64,000 nucleotides of DNA from GCA-002793235 sp965267355 (GTDB taxonomy: Bacteria > Bacteroidota > Bacteroidia > Flavobacteriales_E > Vicingaceae), in assembly GCA_965267355.1 (NCBI GenBank), contig OZ253956.1:1-64000 (forward strand). The letters run 5' to 3'. A program made the position numbers and the translations under genes. Shown here in pieces: positions 61,628 through 64,000 of the stretch. The notes beneath the pieces were generated by a model. That model searched no databases. It had not been told where the DNA came from and saw nothing but the letters and a program-made list of their open reading frames with translations. How positions within the stretch are numbered: position 1 is the stretch's first letter; every line of letters begins with the position of its first letter.

Positions 61628-63996
61628 AGCTTAACTATCTTTTTGGTCATTATTTGCTTATCATTAGCAATTACCTTTACAAAATAAATTCCTGATTGAT
61701 AATCTGTATTAAGTCTAACCGTATTACTGTTTGTAACTGTTCTAGTTTGAATTAATTTCCCTGTCATTTCATACACTTCTACAATTACATTATCATAAGA
61801 GTTATTAAGTCTTACTGTTAATTCGTTATCAAACGGATTAGGATAAATAACAACATTATTATATATCTCCTGTTCATTAACAGCAGTAGTTACAGCAGAA
61901 TCAATCACAAAAAAGTTATCAATACCTGCTTCTGCCAAATGACCAGGAGCTAAATCCATTGCCCTAACAGTTAATGTCATATTATTTGTTGGAGTCATAA
62001 TACTAGATACTTGAACTTGTTTGGCAGCCCATGAGCTTAAATCTGCATCTGATTCAATAGCAAAATCAACTACTGAACTTATTGTTCCATTAGAAAGTGT
62101 TATTACTAAAGAATCGTTTGGTGAACCAAAACCGCCACCGTTATAAAACCATCTTTCAAAATGGATGTAGGGGTCAGTATAAGTTGATAAATCAAAAACT
62201 GGTGAAGTAAGCACTGTTACTCCTCCATCAATATCATCATCTCCAGCATTTCCTCCACCATTACCAGTAACATAAGCTTGATCTAAACAATCATTTTGCG
62301 AATCATCATCAGGGTTTGAATCATTTCCTCCATTTGTAGTTCCTACAGGTTCACCTCTTTCCCAATCACCAGTAGAAGGATTCCCAGAAACTGACCAACC
62401 TAAATCAAATACAAAATCATCATAATAACCATCATTCAACTGATAAACATAAGGATTTCCAGAAGATTGTAAATTCTGATTGGTTAGACAAAGTGGTTGA
62501 TGCCCCCATTTTGCAATTTGAATATCGTACATAGTTTCTTCAACCCCTGAAATAGAAAAATTTCCTGCCCCATCAGTTTGAACAGTGGCATTAAAACTTG
62601 AATTGGATATTCTTACATTGGCATTTGCAATAGGATTTGATGTTACTGATTCTATAACTTGTCCTTGCAAGGTAAAGGTAACTGAAGGAACCAATTCAAC
62701 ATTTAATAAATTAGTAACACCATTTGTTAAGCTAACATTAGTTATTGTTTTGGTTTTGTATCCAAATTTTGAAAAAGTAACATCATAATTTCCTGCTGTA
62801 GCAATACCTGTTTGGTAATCACCAATAATATTAGTGTTAGTTGATGTTGAAGTGCTTACTATATCTATTTGCACATTATCTATCGGATTAGTAGTTAATG
62901 AATCGGTAACTTTTCCCTCCAGGAAACATGCTCGAGTATAGTTCGCCCCCAAAACATATAACCCATTTTCCATATCACTTGCTATAATTAATCCTGAAGG
63001 TAGGTACGGATAAACACCCCAACAACCATTAAAATCAAATCCACTAAATTGAGGCGAAGTATCATAATTACCAACCTCAATCATGAGTGAGGGATTACTA
63101 ACATCATGAATAGTAACTCCATCTCTATAATAAGAAGTAATTAAATAGTCATTCATAAAAAATGTATTGTGTGGTATTACATTTTGACCAGGGCTTGATT
63201 GAACCCTATCTAACTCACTGATATTAGACAAGTTACTAACATCATAAGAAGCTATAAAGCCATTCCCTACCTCATCTGTCGTAAATAAAGTTTGATTATC
63301 ATCAGAAGGCCAACAGTTATGAGATGTAAAACTTGGTGTATTATTAGTAGCCATTGTAATTGGATTAGCCTTGTTAGAAACGTCTATAACTGCAAAAAAA
63401 CCATCATTAACACAACCAGCCCATAATGTGTCTCCTCTTGCCATCCCATCATGAATATAATAATCATCATATAAACCAACTTCTACTGGATTTTGAGGGT
63501 CTACATTCAAATCTAAAATAATTGCTCCTCCTGTAAGATAATTGGCTCCCATAATGTAGCAATAACCATTTTCATCAATGTATAAATCATGTGCTGTTTG
63601 AAAAGGGTATGCACTCCCCGTAAATTGATATACATCTGAAGGAGTAATTGCCCCTGGCAGATTAGACATGTCTATAATCTTTAATCCATTCCCTCCTTCA
63701 TTTACAATGTAAGCATGTTTATTCCATACTTTTAAATCTCGCCAAATAGTATTTGCTCCTGAAGAATAAAATACCTCAACAGGACTACTTGGTGTTGATA
63801 TATCTACTATGGATGTACCATCTTGCAATCCAACTAAAGCGTATTCTTTACCTGTTGTATCAACATATCCCCAAATATCGCTCAAATCTCCATGCCCTGA
63901 GTAAGGAAGCTGTCCAATCAAACTCATATTGAGCTGTGCATTAACTACAAAAACCTGCATAAAAATTGCAAGACAAAAAAGTAATCGTTTATACAT
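61624..63996 (-). CDS. Choice-of-anchor B family T9SS-secreted protein
   Basis: 790 residues: signal peptide (MYKRLLFCLAIFMQVFVVNAQ), a LVIVD-type propeller (about 30-345: SDIWGYVDTTGKEYALVG, GTSIVDISTPSSPVEV, THDVSNPS-like units), two carboxypeptidase-regulatory-like domains (about 350-500), a jelly-roll-like region with acidic Ca-binding-type residues (NDSNPDDDSQNDC), and a Por secretion tail (VVIYPNPFDNELTVRL ... YQSGIYFVKVIANDKQIMTKKIVKL). Intact; the start is 5 bp inside the window's right edge. Confidence 0.92.
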   Translation of the reverse strand: MYKRLLFCLAIFMQVFVVNAQLNMSLIGQLPYSGHGDLSDIWGYVDTTGKEYALVGLQDGTSIVDISTPSSPVEVFYSSGANTIWRDLKVWNKHAYIVNEGGNGLKIIDMSNLPGAITPSDVYQFTGSAYPFQTAHDLYIDENGYCYIMGANYLTGGAIILDLNVDPQNPVEVGLYDDYYIHDGMARGDTLWAGCVNDGFFAVIDVSNKANPITMATNNTPSFTSHNCWPSDDNQTLFTTDEVGNGFIASYDVSNLSNISELDRVQSSPGQNVIPHNTFFMNDYLITSYYRDGVTIHDVSNPSLMIEVGNYDTSPQFSGFDFNGCWGVYPYLPSGLIIASDMENGLYVLGANYTRACFLEGKVTDSLTTNPIDNVQIDIVSTSTSTNTNIIGDYQTGIATAGNYDVTFSKFGYKTKTITNVSLTNGVTNLLNVELVPSVTFTLQGQVIESVTSNPIANANVRISNSSFNATVQTDGAGNFSISGVEETMYDIQIAKWGHQPLCLTNQNLQSSGNPYVYQLNDGYYDDFVFDLGWSVSGNPSTGDWERGEPVGTTNGGNDSNPDDDSQNDCLDQAYVTGNGGGNAGDDDIDGGVTVLTSPVFDLSTYTDPYIHFERWFYNGGGFGSPNDSLVITLSNGTISSVVDFAIESDADLSSWAAKQVQVSSIMTPTNNMTLTVRAMDLAPGHLAEAGIDNFFVIDSAVTTAVNEQEIYNNVVIYPNPFDNELTVRLNNSYDNVIVEVYEMTGKLIQTRTVTNSNTVRLNTDYQSGIYFVKVIANDKQIMTKKIVKL

Positions 63997-64000
63997 ACTT

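Overview
The window comes from a low-GC member of the Bacteroidota. The signs are TAnnTTTG promoter boxes, several type IX secretion (T9SS) C-terminal sorting domains (Por secretion tails and a CHU_C/gliding-type domain), a tmRNA whose tag reads GENNYAMAA, and families largely confined to this phylum (DUF3822, DUF2024, SusE-like small lipoproteins, TPR-PD40 proteins). An order-level placement (Flavobacteriales or relatives) is likely but not proven.

Region 1 (1-16483) is an accessory island. On the plus strand the 3' part of a large Rhs/YD-repeat toxin gene enters from the left edge, followed by a small lipoprotein (probable immunity) and an IS6-family element. On the minus strand follow six stored Rhs C-terminal 'tips', each with a conserved Rhs core end, a different C-terminal domain and one to three small downstream genes that are probable immunity genes. 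The array ends at a complete tyrosine recombinase, which is itself codirectional with the array and lies beside the 3' end of ssrA (tmRNA). An 18-bp copy of the tmRNA 3' end is present as a direct repeat. Six Rhs genes, including the expressed one, share an almost invariant nucleotide motif (ATTCATCCGGCTCTGC and about 20 more bases) exactly at the core/tip boundary, always in the same reading phase, and inverted between the main gene and the stored tips. Four stored tips also share a start codon exactly 13 codons before it. I propose a recombinase-associated toxin/immunity cassette store able to swap the tip of the main Rhs protein (an Rhs 'shufflon'). This is the strongest candidate for an undescribed system here.

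Region 2 (16468-21090) is core genome: tmRNA, a saccharopine/alanine dehydrogenase-like enzyme, a polysaccharide deacetylase, a FemAB-like acetyltransferase and pyruvate dehydrogenase E1 beta, which carries a one-base frameshift near its 3' end.

Region 3 (21091-26940) is a second accessory patch: an OLD-family ATPase/TOPRIM nuclease with a convergent Xre-type regulator, three small secreted, membrane or soluble genes, an IS1380-family transposase translationally coupled to a 56-codon ORF, and an HNH protein.

Region 4 (27083-41667) holds metabolism and regulation: a membrane pyrophosphatase fused to a periplasmic YceI domain, an outer-membrane protein, a deoxynucleoside kinase, a GH3-family protein, DUF2797, a T9SS kelch protein, an M42 peptidase, RibD, an EamA transporter, then a small group (thioredoxin-like, DUF2024, MarR, YigZ) in which three promoters share one palindromic operator.

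Region 5 (41794-63996) contains a giant CHU_C-tailed T9SS protein, a PorE-like protein lacking the OmpA domain, MqnA (futalosine menaquinone route), an EI24 protein, PurB with an ABC exporter, an LRR/PKD T9SS protein, an AAA helicase, DUF3822-RsmD-MATE in an overlapping operon, a VOC protein, a MerR-type regulator whose first 45 bp are tandemly duplicated, and a T9SS choice-of-anchor B protein.
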